Assembly (NCBI RefSeq): GCF_042492175.1
Contig: NZ_CP170453.1
Span: 2,108,001 to 2,172,000, forward strand
From: CAJXSN01 sp947492235
GTDB lineage: Bacteria; Pseudomonadota; Alphaproteobacteria; Sphingomonadales; Sphingomonadaceae
Direction: 5' to 3'
DNA: 64,000 nt
Made by a program: the position numbers and the translations under genes. Shown here piece by piece: positions 54,301 to 61,874 of this stretch (position 1 is the first letter of the stretch; each line of letters opens with the position of its first letter). The notes under the pieces are model-generated. The model was not told the origin of the DNA, made no database searches, and worked only from the letters and a program-made list of their open reading frames with translations.

Positions 54301-54662
54301 GCGGCGAGACGGCGCTGCAGATCGATGATCTTCAGTCCGAGCAGCTGGAAGCACGCTTTGGTGCGAAACTGGCGGGTCACCAGGGCGTGACGGGCAAGTG
54401 GAGCATCATCCCGCAGGTCCAGGCGGATTATGTCCGCGTGGTTGACGGCAGCGACGATGGTCTGACGGTCCGGTTCGCCGGTGCGAGCGATGTTCCGATC
54501 GCTCTTCCGTTCGCTGGCGGTGACACCAGCTGGGGCGAAGTGCGCGGCGGCGTTCAGCTGACCAACGGCACAGTCCAGTTCGGTGCGAGCTTCGAGACGG
54601 CCATCGGCCGCGAAGCCTACCGCGACGACCGCGCCATGGCGGACTTCACCGTCCGGTTCTAA
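51345..54662 (+). CDS. Trypsin-like serine protease autotransporter, copy B
   Basis: A product of 1105 residues. The signal peptide ends at AHAQE (about residue 28). The S1 triad is His120 (IFAAHCVNS), Asp191 (ADVAIATLD) and Ser316 (GGDSGGPLIVD). Its protease and stalk part is clearly diverged from copy A. The protease domain carries an extra cysteine pair (Cys282, Cys291, in TCEAGNTDPQC) not seen in A, and its tail of the stalk (GSLSGHLDLAADYIAPQD) differs. From LAPSFNSEG on, the protein is identical to copy A through the barrel and terminal FTVRF. The ATG follows GAGAGGGG. It starts 133 bases after the copy A terminator, so it is expected to have its own promoter there. Confidence 0.9.
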   Translation: MIQHIITRRNLLVASSMAAMVAAAPAHAQELEDDDFMLRVAPERASVVNTPQTLRIETPPIEAPVVVPGVKDPNLPGPDGVLDQSGVNGIGQMFVSSGSGGFGLCTGSLVNHRMVIFAAHCVNSRAADEYGAATGGTPIAFGFEDDNSTAVGTWSGNNFQTNEARSVYNVEHVWYDTRSLDGDSRGFLQADVAIATLDTPAFDIPKWALLFSPLDGQEHVTVTGYGRSGTGATGDSQGIDWRRRAGENLVSWLGSLDNRNTGLGFFSAGTLPQNLYWVSQTCEAGNTDPQCADDYGIFGSDDVAQPFESVTAGGDSGGPLIVDQKWATPVIAGVLSGGTNIDGDSRRSDFGDISFYQPLHVFWDVIVPNNPLVYASAKAGEGRWAQGSHWVQQLDPAYMVERNGNLVNGVPSTRGAGITGAGAAWGDICDTGGTCSTFDSAAVVETNFPYLRIPGGPRSSGFVPNNITADPANGIAPKYYSVILDKDGRTNLLIDVEIDTFDIRGNAELFVRPSGSLSVLGDFVQMGGNVINTGGITANDILFGAGLVTGRGRFTADFSTVATAVLAPGGISPDSNTASNTLYAEFLFDGNLIMTSGSTFLVDVNDTLNDSLRVFGQASLSSATSAGGVLTLRNPSAAAAPRAGQEFTIIRATGGIEGQFQSIDNRLGSLQAQVIYGTSRVFVRLRGGSLSGHLDLAADYIAPQDFAVANAFAEGLDDLREAGHYETLYNLFGSIDVMDPYTLAGTLSSLAPSFNSEGSTMQERQSRALTLGVTDRLSLMGNAAGGSLSITGTPRAAINGSYESASVGTRLGVAGLAPSNQAQLALPEGVTGFVTGGVISSANSFGVNESAADGQRSSYFGMGIEHEMADDLHVGVAFGRASGRSNIGGDFADSELNQVAGYASYQLGGGAYVGAVGTLEMAELETTRSGFDGSNSYQLLGASEMTKLTAMAEAGVNVGLSKGLTLTPRVQMAYSNTRLSGFNELGGETALQIDDLQSEQLEARFGAKLAGHQGVTGKWSIIPQVQADYVRVVDGSDDGLTVRFAGASDVPIALPFAGGDTSWGEVRGGVQLTNGTVQFGASFETAIGREAYRDDRAMADFTVRF

Positions 54663-54740
54663 GCGACACGCAACCGCGCTTCTTTATCGGAGCCAAAAAA
54701 AGGGGCCGCAGAGAAATCTGCGGCCCCTTTTTGCTGTGCG
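53593..54740 (+). repeat. Direct repeat, unit B of the autotransporter 3' end
   Basis: The partner of 50072-51219 at an offset of 3521. It ends in the bases TGCTGTGCG shortly after the terminator, beyond which the two flanks are unrelated. Just upstream of the unit the two genes differ at many positions. Confidence 0.95.
54695..54732 (+). terminator. Rho-independent terminator of autotransporter copy B
   Basis: The same A-run, 11-bp stem with GAAA loop (stem arms 54702-54712 and 54717-54727) and T-run as after copy A. It also lies just after the stop of the leftward inhibitor-like gene, so it can serve both convergent genes. Confidence 0.95.
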
Positions 54741-54754
54741 CGGTGTGCGTAAAA

Positions 54755-55141
54755 TCAGCCGCAGCGCACGCGGATAATCAAACCGTTCTCGTCGGTCATG
54801 ATGTTCACCCGGTCGGTGCGGTAATCCATCGTGGCGGCATCTTGTGGAGCCAGCACGCGGAAGGATTTGCTCCCGCTCTTCTCCACGATCTCCTTGACCA
54901 TGGCATCGCTCGCCTCTTTGCCCACATAGCCGCCGACAGCCTCTTCCTGACAGAAGTTCACGCTATCGAGAAACTTGCGTTCTTCGTCGGTATATTCGCG
55001 CTGGCCAGAGGGGGCGTCCGATGATGCGGTGTCTTCCACGACGGTCTCCTGTCCTGCGTCCGCTGGCTCGGCCTCCTCATCCGCATAGGTCGAGCAGGCG
55101 ACGAGGGGAATGGCAGCGATCAGGGTCAGAATGCGTTTCAT
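54755..55141 (-). CDS. I78-family peptidase-inhibitor-like lipoprotein
   Basis: A product of 128 residues from the ATG at 55141. A short signal with lipobox LVAC (Cys16) is followed by an acidic Glu/Ala/Asp linker to about residue 48. The C-terminal ~65 residues have the I78 pattern: Cys64 and GYVGKEASDA, then FRVLAPQDAATMDYRTDRVNI and a terminal VRCG with Cys127, the pair expected to form the single disulfide. Family members inhibit serine proteases. It is convergent with the second trypsin-like autotransporter and separated from it only by a terminator. This suggests periplasmic protection against protease leaking during export. Confidence 0.8.
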   Translation of the reverse strand: MKRILTLIAAIPLVACSTYADEEAEPADAGQETVVEDTASSDAPSGQREYTDEERKFLDSVNFCQEEAVGGYVGKEASDAMVKEIVEKSGSKSFRVLAPQDAATMDYRTDRVNIMTDENGLIIRVRCG

Positions 55142-55224
55142 GCAAGCAACACTAGCGCAAGCTGGCCTTCGCGCCAATGAACGGCGGGCACTATCGTTGC
55201 GGCGCTGATATCGAGGGGAAAAAA

Positions 55225-55299
55225 TGGCTGGGGTGGCAGGGATCGAACCTGCGAATGCCGATACCAAAAACCGGTGCCTTACCACTTGGCCACACCCCA
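55225..55299 (-). tRNA. tRNA-Gln (anticodon UUG)
   Basis: Read on the minus strand, the acceptor stem TGGGGTG pairs with CACCCCA, and the CCA end is encoded (55227-55225). The D-arm GCCAAGTGGTAAGGC and T-arm GCAGGTTCGAATCCTGC are canonical. The anticodon stem CCGGT/ATCGG encloses the loop TTTTGGT, giving anticodon TTG. It lies between the inhibitor-like gene and argE. Confidence 0.95.
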
Positions 55300-55377
55300 G
55301 CACTGGCGCGCTCTATAGCGGGCCTGACGCGGAAGGGAAGGGTGGTTTTCAAGCAAGTGCGCAGTAGTGTCGCGTCC

Positions 55378-56541
55378 ATGACCAATCTCGCAACTGCCCG
55401 CACCATTCTGGACACGCTGGTCGCTTTCGACACAACCAGCCACCGTAGCAATCTGGCGATGATTGAATGGGTGGAGGATTATCTCGCGCAGCATGGCATT
55501 GCGTCCGAGCGGGTAGCGAATGCGGAGGGGACGAAAGCCAATTTGTTCGCAACTTGCGGGCCAGCTGTGGAAGGCGGCGTGATCCTTTCCGGTCACAGCG
55601 ATGTGGTGCCAGTGGAAGGGCAGGACTGGAGCGCAGACCCGTGGACTGCGCGCGAAGTGGTTGCCAAGGGTGGCAAGCGCCTGATCGGGCGCGGTGTCAC
55701 CGATATGAAGGGCTTCATCGCGCTGGCGCTAGCCTTTGTGCCGCGCTTCGCCGCCGGGAAACTGCCAGTGCATCTGGCAATCAGCTATGACGAGGAGGTG
55801 GGCTGTCAGGGCGCGCCTGCCATGATCGCACGGATGGCCCAGACCATCCCTCCGCCGCGCCTCGCTATTGTCGGGGAACCTAGCCTGATGCGGGTGGTGA
55901 CGGGGCACAAGGGCATTGCGGTTCATGAGGTCACCGTGCGCGGGCACGAGGCGCATAGTTCGCTTACCGGCCACGGCGTCTCGGCCAATATGGTCGCGAT
56001 CGAGCTGATGCATGAACTCGCCGTTCTGGCGGAAGAATTGCGCGCACGGGCCGACCCGGACAATGGCTTCGACCCGCCCGAGGCGACGCTGACGGTCGGT
56101 GTGATGGAGGGCGGTGAGGCAGCCAATATTCTGGCTGGCCATGCCCGCTTCGTGTTCGATCTGCGCTGCCCGCCGAATGAGGATCCGGATGCTATTCTGG
56201 CCCCGTTTATTGCCCGATGCGGAGAAGTGGATTCCCAGCTGAAGGCGCGCTTCCCGCATTGCGGCGTGACGATTGAACGTCACGCCGGAACCGCGCCGAT
56301 GACGCCGCAGGGCAGCGAGGATGCAGTCGCCTTCGTACGCCGCCTGACCGGCGAGAACACCGCTCCGCTGCAAGTCGCCTATGCGGCCGAAGGAGGGCAA
56401 TTCCAGCAGGCCGGTTTCCCGACCGTGATCTGCGGCCCCGGCAGCATCGAGCAGGCGCACCAGCCGGACGAATGGATTGCACTCGACCAGTTAGAGGCTG
56501 GCGCGCGCTTTATGGAGCGGCTTGCGGAAGAGCTGACCTAA
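55378..56541 (+). CDS. argE: Acetylornithine deacetylase, M20 family
   Basis: A product of 387 residues that converts N-acetylornithine to ornithine in arginine synthesis. LSGHSDVVPVEGQDWSADPW contains the first zinc His and the Asp, GRGVTDMKGFIALAL the bridging Asp, and SYDEEVGCQGA the catalytic Glu pair. HKGIAVHEVTVRGHEAHSSLTGHGVSA leads the dimerisation domain, and the late CGPGSIEQAHQPDE matches ArgE. The frame is open upstream across the tRNA, but the ATG at 55378 fits. It overlaps the convergent yghU-like gene by four bases. Confidence 0.92.
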   Translation: MTNLATARTILDTLVAFDTTSHRSNLAMIEWVEDYLAQHGIASERVANAEGTKANLFATCGPAVEGGVILSGHSDVVPVEGQDWSADPWTAREVVAKGGKRLIGRGVTDMKGFIALALAFVPRFAAGKLPVHLAISYDEEVGCQGAPAMIARMAQTIPPPRLAIVGEPSLMRVVTGHKGIAVHEVTVRGHEAHSSLTGHGVSANMVAIELMHELAVLAEELRARADPDNGFDPPEATLTVGVMEGGEAANILAGHARFVFDLRCPPNEDPDAILAPFIARCGEVDSQLKARFPHCGVTIERHAGTAPMTPQGSEDAVAFVRRLTGENTAPLQVAYAAEGGQFQQAGFPTVICGPGSIEQAHQPDEWIALDQLEAGARFMERLAEELT

Positions 56542-57380
56542 ACCTTCTTGCCCTCGAAATCGGCCGCCGAATGCCGGTTGGGCACCTGCGTATCTTCATC
56601 GCCCCAGGTCTTGTTGACCATCATCGCGCGGCGCACGGCCACGCGCTCGCCGATTTCCTTCGCCCAGCGACCGACATGCTCATATTCGTCGATGCTCAGG
56701 AAGGTTTTCGCATCGTTGTAAATCACGCCCTTGGTAAAGGGGGCCATCCACGGCCACGCAGCCATATCGGCGATGGTATATTCCTCGCCGCTCAGGAACT
56801 GCGTCTGGGCAAGCCGCTGGTCGGCGACATCGAACAGGCGCTTGGTTTCCATCGCATAGCGATTGATCGGGTATTCGAATTTCTCCGGCGCGTAAGCGTA
56901 GAAATGGCCGAAGCCGCCGCCGATGAAGGGTGCGCTGCCGATCTGCCAAAACAGCCAGCTGAGCATTTCCGCACGCGCGGGGCCCTTGGCCTGAAAGCGA
57001 TCGAATTTCTCCGCCATATGCATCAGGATCGCGCCGCTTTCGAAAACCCGCACAGGCTCGGGCCCGGACAGGTCGAGCAGAGCGGGGATTTTCGAATTGG
57101 GGTTCACGCCGACGAAGCCGCTGGTGAACTGCTCCTGCTCGCCGATATTGATGACCCACGCATCATAATCGAGGTCGTGGCCTTCCTCGATCAGCTCTTC
57201 GAAGATGATGTTCGCCTTCACCCCGTTGGGCGTGGCGAGTGAATAGAGCTGATAGGGATGGTCCCCGCGCGGCAGCTCCTTCTCCTCGCGCGCACCGGCT
57301 GTCGGGCGATTGATCGCGGCGAACCGGCCCCCGTTTTCGGTGTCATGCTTCCAGACGGCGGGCGGTGTATATTCGGTCAT
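56538..57380 (-). CDS. yghU: Glutathione-dependent disulfide-bond oxidoreductase, YghU-like
   Basis: A product of 280 residues, a nu-class glutathione S-transferase relative. The N-terminal thioredoxin domain has YSLATPNGVKANIIFEEL, the ATPNGVK motif typical of YghU/Yfcg (Thr and Asn replace a catalytic Tyr or Cys). FVGVNPNSKIPALLD and VFESGAILMHMAE are the usual GST contacts. The C-terminal helical domain includes YTIADMAAWPW. The long N-terminal lead (VWKHDTENGGRFAAINRPTAGA) is a YghU hallmark. It binds two glutathiones in the E. coli protein. Confidence 0.92.
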   Translation of the reverse strand: MTEYTPPAVWKHDTENGGRFAAINRPTAGAREEKELPRGDHPYQLYSLATPNGVKANIIFEELIEEGHDLDYDAWVINIGEQEQFTSGFVGVNPNSKIPALLDLSGPEPVRVFESGAILMHMAEKFDRFQAKGPARAEMLSWLFWQIGSAPFIGGGFGHFYAYAPEKFEYPINRYAMETKRLFDVADQRLAQTQFLSGEEYTIADMAAWPWMAPFTKGVIYNDAKTFLSIDEYEHVGRWAKEIGERVAVRRAMMVNKTWGDEDTQVPNRHSAADFEGKKV

Positions 57381-57455
57381 GTCAGAGGGGCCTTCCTGTT
57401 GCTTCCTACCCAACGCTTTTCGGCGCAATTGGGTCCGTGGTTACGGAACCGGATC

Positions 57456-58493
57456 ATGCTGTGCGCAGTTTATGGTGTCATGCAAGGGCCGCCGACCAAA
57501 CTGATCTATGTCGATGACAGTCTGCCGGGCATCACTCGCAAGGGGGCAGGGCGCGGCTGGGCCTATTACGATGCAAAGGGGCAGCTGATCCGCGACCGGG
57601 CTGAGAAGCGCCGTTTGAATGAAATTGCCCTGCCGCCAGCCTATGTCGATGCGTGGTTTTGCCCTGCGCCTAATGGCCACATTCTGGCGACCGGTTATGA
57701 TGCGAAGGGCCGCAAGCAATATCGTTACCACCCCGAATTTCGCACCCGACAGGAAAGCGAGAAATTCGATGGCTGCATCGCCTTTGGCAATCTGTTGCCG
57801 CTGGTTCGCCGCCGGGTGGAGGACGATCTGCGTGGGCGCATACTGAACCGCGAGCGCGCCGTCGCTAGTGTTGTCCGTCTGCTCGATCTGGGTGCGGTGC
57901 GGATCGGCAATGAAGGCTATGCCCAGCGCAATAACAGTTTCGGCGCGACCACCCTGCGGCAGCGCCACGCCGAGATTACCGGCAAGACCCTACGCCTGCG
58001 CTATCGCGGAAAGGGCGGCAAGGATCGGGAAGTCACGGTCAGCGATGCGCGGCTTTCCACCATGGTGCAGCGGATGCAGGACCTGCCGGGCCAGCACCTG
58101 TTCCAGTATGTCGATGACGATGACCAGCATCATGCGGTCACTTCGTCCGACGTAAACACTTACCTGCGCGAGACGATGGGTGAGGATTTCAGCGCGAAAC
58201 ATTTTCGCACATGGCACGCCAGCGCGTTTGCTTACGAGACGCTGGCCCATGCGGATGAACGGGTGACCATCAAGGCGCTGACCGAAGGCGTGGCGCAGAT
58301 GTTGGGCAATACGCCCGCAATTGCGCGCAAAAGCTACATTCACCCTGCGTTGTTCGAAACGCTGGAAGACCAGGAGGTTTGGCGCGAGAGCCTGCGTCTG
58401 CCGCGCGCGACCCGGTGGCTTACCCGCGAGGAGCGGGGACTGCTGGCTCTGCTGGAGCAGGCGCCCAACGCGTCCGAATTGCTGGCAGCCTGA
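57456..58493 (+). CDS. DNA topoisomerase IB, poxvirus/eukaryote type
   Basis: A product of 345 residues. It relaxes both positive and negative supercoils through a 3'-phosphotyrosyl link. The N-terminal segment ITRKGAGRGWAYYDAKGQLIRD and LPPAYVDAWFCPAPNGHILATGYDAKGRKQYRYHPEF are bacterial TopIB features. RIGNEGYAQRNNSFGATTLRQRH, RGKGGK and FRTWHASAFA supply the catalytic Arg, Lys, Arg and His, and ARKSYIHP holds the nucleophilic Tyr. The start is not certain: ATG 57480 is an alternative. It is divergent from the yghU-like gene and is followed 48 bases later by the NAD synthase gene. Confidence 0.9.
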   Translation: MLCAVYGVMQGPPTKLIYVDDSLPGITRKGAGRGWAYYDAKGQLIRDRAEKRRLNEIALPPAYVDAWFCPAPNGHILATGYDAKGRKQYRYHPEFRTRQESEKFDGCIAFGNLLPLVRRRVEDDLRGRILNRERAVASVVRLLDLGAVRIGNEGYAQRNNSFGATTLRQRHAEITGKTLRLRYRGKGGKDREVTVSDARLSTMVQRMQDLPGQHLFQYVDDDDQHHAVTSSDVNTYLRETMGEDFSAKHFRTWHASAFAYETLAHADERVTIKALTEGVAQMLGNTPAIARKSYIHPALFETLEDQEVWRESLRLPRATRWLTREERGLLALLEQAPNASELLAA

Positions 58494-58541
58494 CAAACGG
58501 CTAGGGCCGAAGCACACAGGATTTCAGGAGCGCCCAGCTTG

Positions 58542-60602
58542 GTGACCGAGACACAATCGCACGCCTTCTTCGACATGCACAATCACGGTTTTGTGCGCGT
58601 TGCGACCAGCACGCCGTGCGTGCGGACGGCGGATGTCGCCTTTAATATGGCGGCAATTATCGAGCAGGCCGAGGCTGCGCATGAGCAGCATGTCGATCTG
58701 CTGGTCTATCCCGAACTGTGCGTCACATCCTATGCGGTGGACGATCTGCATCTGCAGCAGACATTGCTGGATGCGGCAGAGGCTGCGGTGGCGGAAATCG
58801 TCGCGGCGTCGGAGAAACTGCATCCCGTTCTGATCATCGGCGCGGCTTTGCGGCGCAAGGGGCGGATATACAATTGCGCGCTGGCCATTGCGCATGGCCG
58901 CCTGCTGGGCGTGGTGCCCAAAAGCTTCCTGCCCAATTACCGCGAGTTTTACGAGAAGCGCTACTTCGCACGCGGGCACAATATTCAGGGGCTGGAGATT
59001 ACCCTCAACGGGCAGGACGTGCCCTTCGGCACCGATCTGGTGTTTGCAGCGGAGAACCTCCCCGGCTTCACCTTCGGGCTGGAGATTTGCGAGGATTTCT
59101 GGGCGCCGCAGCCGCCGGGCACTCTGGCTGCGCTCGCCGGGGCCACGATCCTGTGCAACCTCTCGGCCAGCCCGATCACCATCGGGCGCAGCGATGACCG
59201 GCATTTGCTGTGCCGCGCCAGCTCCAACCGCTCGATTTGCGCCTACGCCTATTCGGCCAGCGGCCACGGCGAAAGCACCACCGATCTGGCGTGGGACGGG
59301 CAGGGCATGGTCTATGAAATGGGCGAGCTGATGATCGAAAGCACCCGCTTCGATCTCGATGCCGAACTGTGCGTAACCGACATCGACACCCAGCGCATCC
59401 TGTCCGAACGCATGCGCAACGGCACCTTTAACGACGGCGCGGAATATGCCGGGCGGCCGGACGAATATTTCCGCCGCATCGAATTTACCCACCGCTATCA
59501 GGGCGGCGATATCGGCCTGCGCCGCGCCGTGCGGCGCTTCCCGTTTGTGCCCAACCGGCCGGAGAAGTTGGACGAGGATTGCTACGAGGCGTTCAACATT
59601 CAGGTCGATGGCCTGATGCGGCGGATGCAGGCAACCAATCCCAAATCGCTGGTGATCGGCATTTCCGGCGGGCTCGACAGCACGCAGGCGCTGCTGGTGG
59701 CGGCCAAAGCGTGCGACAAGCTGGGCCTGCCGCGCACCACCATTCGCGGCTACACCATGCCCGGCTTCGGGACGTCGGACGGCACCAAGTCCAATGCGTG
59801 GAATCTGATGGAGGCGACCGGCATCACGGCCGAAGAAATCGACATCCGCCCGACCGCCAAGCTCATGCTTGAGAATATCGGCCATGCTTTTGCGAATGGA
59901 GAGCCGGTTTACGACACCACTTTCGAGAACGTGCAGGCTGGCCTGCGCACAGATTACCTGTTCCGTCTGGCCGGGCAGCACAGCGGCTTTGTGGTCGGGA
60001 CCGGCGATCTGTCGGAACTGGCGCTGGGCTGGTGCACCTATGGTGTGGGTGACCAGATGAGTCATTACGGCGTCAATTCCGGCGTGCCCAAGACACTGAT
60101 CCAGTATCTGATCCGCTGGGCCGAACGAACCGGGCAATTCGACGCCGGATGCAACGAAGCGCTGGATGCGGTGCTCGATACGGAAATCAGCCCGGAACTG
60201 GTGCCGGAAAACGAAGACGGCGAAATCCAGAGCACCGAAAGCCTGATAGGCCCGTACGAGCTCAACGACTTCTTCCTCCACCACATTTTGCGCTACGGCC
60301 AGCGGCCCAGCCACGTGGCGTTTCTGGCGCTGCATGCGTGGAAAGATGCGAGCGCGGGCGTGTGGCCGATGGAGTTTCCGGAAGACCGCCGCAACGAATA
60401 TGATCTGGCAACTATTCGCGCGTGGCTGGAGAAATTCCTCTGGCGCTTCTTCCAGTTCAGCCAGTTCAAACGCAGCGCGATGCCCAACGGCCCCAAAGTC
60501 ACCAGCGGCGGCGCGCTGTCACCACGCGGCGACTGGCGGGCACCGAGTGATGCAGTGGCAGGCGTGTGGCTGGATGAGCTGAAAGCGAAGGTGCCGGAGT
60601 AA
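58542..60602 (+). CDS. nadE: Glutamine-dependent NAD(+) synthase
   Basis: A product of 686 residues that amidates nicotinate adenine dinucleotide using glutamine. The N-terminal nitrilase-type glutaminase has its Glu in LLVYPELCVTSYAV, Lys in VPKSFLPNYREFYEKRYF and nucleophile Cys in GLEICEDFWAPQPPG. The C-terminal synthase domain has the PP-loop ISGGLDSTQALLVAAKA, with GDLSELALGWCTYGVGDQMSHYGVN later. A CAGGAG site supports either the GTG at 58542 or a TTG three bases earlier. The length fits the two-domain form. Confidence 0.95.
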   Translation: MTETQSHAFFDMHNHGFVRVATSTPCVRTADVAFNMAAIIEQAEAAHEQHVDLLVYPELCVTSYAVDDLHLQQTLLDAAEAAVAEIVAASEKLHPVLIIGAALRRKGRIYNCALAIAHGRLLGVVPKSFLPNYREFYEKRYFARGHNIQGLEITLNGQDVPFGTDLVFAAENLPGFTFGLEICEDFWAPQPPGTLAALAGATILCNLSASPITIGRSDDRHLLCRASSNRSICAYAYSASGHGESTTDLAWDGQGMVYEMGELMIESTRFDLDAELCVTDIDTQRILSERMRNGTFNDGAEYAGRPDEYFRRIEFTHRYQGGDIGLRRAVRRFPFVPNRPEKLDEDCYEAFNIQVDGLMRRMQATNPKSLVIGISGGLDSTQALLVAAKACDKLGLPRTTIRGYTMPGFGTSDGTKSNAWNLMEATGITAEEIDIRPTAKLMLENIGHAFANGEPVYDTTFENVQAGLRTDYLFRLAGQHSGFVVGTGDLSELALGWCTYGVGDQMSHYGVNSGVPKTLIQYLIRWAERTGQFDAGCNEALDAVLDTEISPELVPENEDGEIQSTESLIGPYELNDFFLHHILRYGQRPSHVAFLALHAWKDASAGVWPMEFPEDRRNEYDLATIRAWLEKFLWRFFQFSQFKRSAMPNGPKVTSGGALSPRGDWRAPSDAVAGVWLDELKAKVPE

Positions 60603-60648
60603 CACTTAGGATCGGACTGTCAGCTAGCGACCCAATAGCGCATAACAA

Positions 60649-61155
60649 TTATCCGAAGGCTGGGCCGACGTAATCAACTCGTCCTGTGGCCGGCATATAG
60701 CGCAAAATTTCAGCGTCAGGCATTGCTTCGTGTGTCAGCGATACCGGCTTTTCAACCACTGTTCCCAGCAGAGTCATAAAATTGATAAGTGATGGGAGCG
60801 ATCCCGCGTTCATATCCCGAGGGTCAATGTCGAACTCGATCTGGTCTTCTGAGAAAAAATGACACTTGATCCGGCCGTTTCCGAAATCGAGATACAAATC
60901 CGAACGATCTTCATCAGGTCCAAGGTTAAATAACCTCGAAATATCCTGTGGCATCTCGGCTAATTTGCTTCCGGCATAATATTCGAAGGAAGGCATGTTT
61001 TTTCTGACGGCGTCAATCACTGCTTGCCATTCAACCAGTGTAACCTCGTTTATAAGGATATCGCGGTAACTTCCGTCAGGTTCAAAATCGCCTGATATCT
61101 CATTCCATTCCATTTCAGAACTTTGACCCAATACGAACTGGGTCGCAACGTCCAT
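60649..61155 (-). CDS. Hypothetical protein, low GC
   Basis: A product of 168 residues from the ATG at 61155 (MDVATQFVLGQSS); the open frame extends to 61248. It is soluble, acidic and without signal peptide. Visible segments include DILINEVTLVEWQAVIDAV, DRSDLYLDFGNGRIKCHFFSEDQIEFDIDP and INFMTLLGTVV. The layout (short beta hairpins then a C-terminal helix region) recalls small immunity-type or phage-era accessory proteins, but I recognise no family. The base composition is clearly lower in GC than neighbours, so horizontal acquisition is plausible. Confidence 0.6.
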   Translation of the reverse strand: MDVATQFVLGQSSEMEWNEISGDFEPDGSYRDILINEVTLVEWQAVIDAVRKNMPSFEYYAGSKLAEMPQDISRLFNLGPDEDRSDLYLDFGNGRIKCHFFSEDQIEFDIDPRDMNAGSLPSLINFMTLLGTVVEKPVSLTHEAMPDAEILRYMPATGRVDYVGPAFG

Positions 61156-61260
61156 CTCGGACGATCGTAGATATGGACAGGGCGTCTGCGCCGCGTAGGG
61201 GCTAGCCTTGTTGGAAAGCCAAGCCCCCGGCGATGCTTTTTGATTCAAGGGACAGTCGGA

Positions 61261-61854
61261 TCAACCCGCCAACGCCACCGCCTTTTCTTTCGCCTCGGCG
61301 ATTTTCTCCTCGCCGCCTTCGCCCATGATGCCGTCGGCGGCGATGTGGCTCACGTCGGTGATGCCGAGAAAGCCGAGGAAGAATTTCAGCCAGCTGCTCA
61401 TGAAATCCATGTCGCTGCCCACGGCCGTGCCGCCACTGGCGATGGCGAGATAGGCGGTTTTGCCTTCCAGCTTACCCTTCGGTCCGGTGGGCGTGTACTC
61501 GAACGTCGTCCCGGCGCGCGCAACCAGATCGGCCCATGCTTTGACTACTGCGGGCGGGCCGAAATTGTAGATCGGCACACTGAACACGATGGTGTCGGCG
61601 GCTTGCAATTCTCCGATCAGCGTGTCGGCAATAGCGGCCAGTTCGGTCTGTTCGGGGGAGCGCTCCGCGTGGGGCGCGAGATTGGCGGCGAAGCGGTCCG
61701 CATCCACAAACGGGATATCATTGGCCGACAGGTCGCGGGTGACGACTTGTGCGTCTTGCTTTGCCGTCAGGCTGTCCACGATGCGCTGGCCCAGATCGTT
61801 GCTGACGGACTCGCTGCCGCGAATGCTGGAAGTGATGTGCAGAATATTGGTCAT
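61261..61854 (-). CDS. azoR: FMN-dependent NADH-azoreductase
   Basis: A product of 197 residues of the flavodoxin-like fold. ILHITSSIRGSESVSNDLGQRIVD is the FMN-phosphate loop, VFSVPIYNFGPPAVVKAWADLVARAGTTFEY the NAD(P)H/FMN motif, and IASGGTAVGSDMDF the third FMN contact. AzoR reduces azo dyes and quinones with NADH and probably protects from quinone stress. The ATG at 61854 is preferred, because the upstream open frame runs into a palindromic repeat. It lies downstream of pirin on the same strand. Confidence 0.93.
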   Translation of the reverse strand: MTNILHITSSIRGSESVSNDLGQRIVDSLTAKQDAQVVTRDLSANDIPFVDADRFAANLAPHAERSPEQTELAAIADTLIGELQAADTIVFSVPIYNFGPPAVVKAWADLVARAGTTFEYTPTGPKGKLEGKTAYLAIASGGTAVGSDMDFMSSWLKFFLGFLGITDVSHIAADGIMGEGGEEKIAEAKEKAVALAG

Positions 61855-61874
61855 AGGAATTCTCCTTCTATTTT

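Noticed and set aside
49066..54380. Minus-strand open frames antisense to both autotransporters (49066-50859 and 53250-54380) that share a long identical N-terminus
   Set aside because: The similarity follows from the duplicated DNA on the coding strand. The antisense translations have no recognisable motif, while the plus-strand proteins have full catalytic triads and barrels.
57456..58493. Site-specific tyrosine recombinase or integrase
   Set aside because: The fold and the Tyr nucleophile are shared with recombinases, but the N-terminal YDAKGQLIRD/YDAKGRKQYRYHPEF segments and the KSYIHP context are those of topoisomerase IB. There is no attachment site or phage gene nearby.
58524..60335. 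A 603-residue minus-strand open frame
   Set aside because: It is antisense to nadE, which has complete glutaminase and synthase motifs. The translation is an Arg/Gln/Ala-rich shadow.
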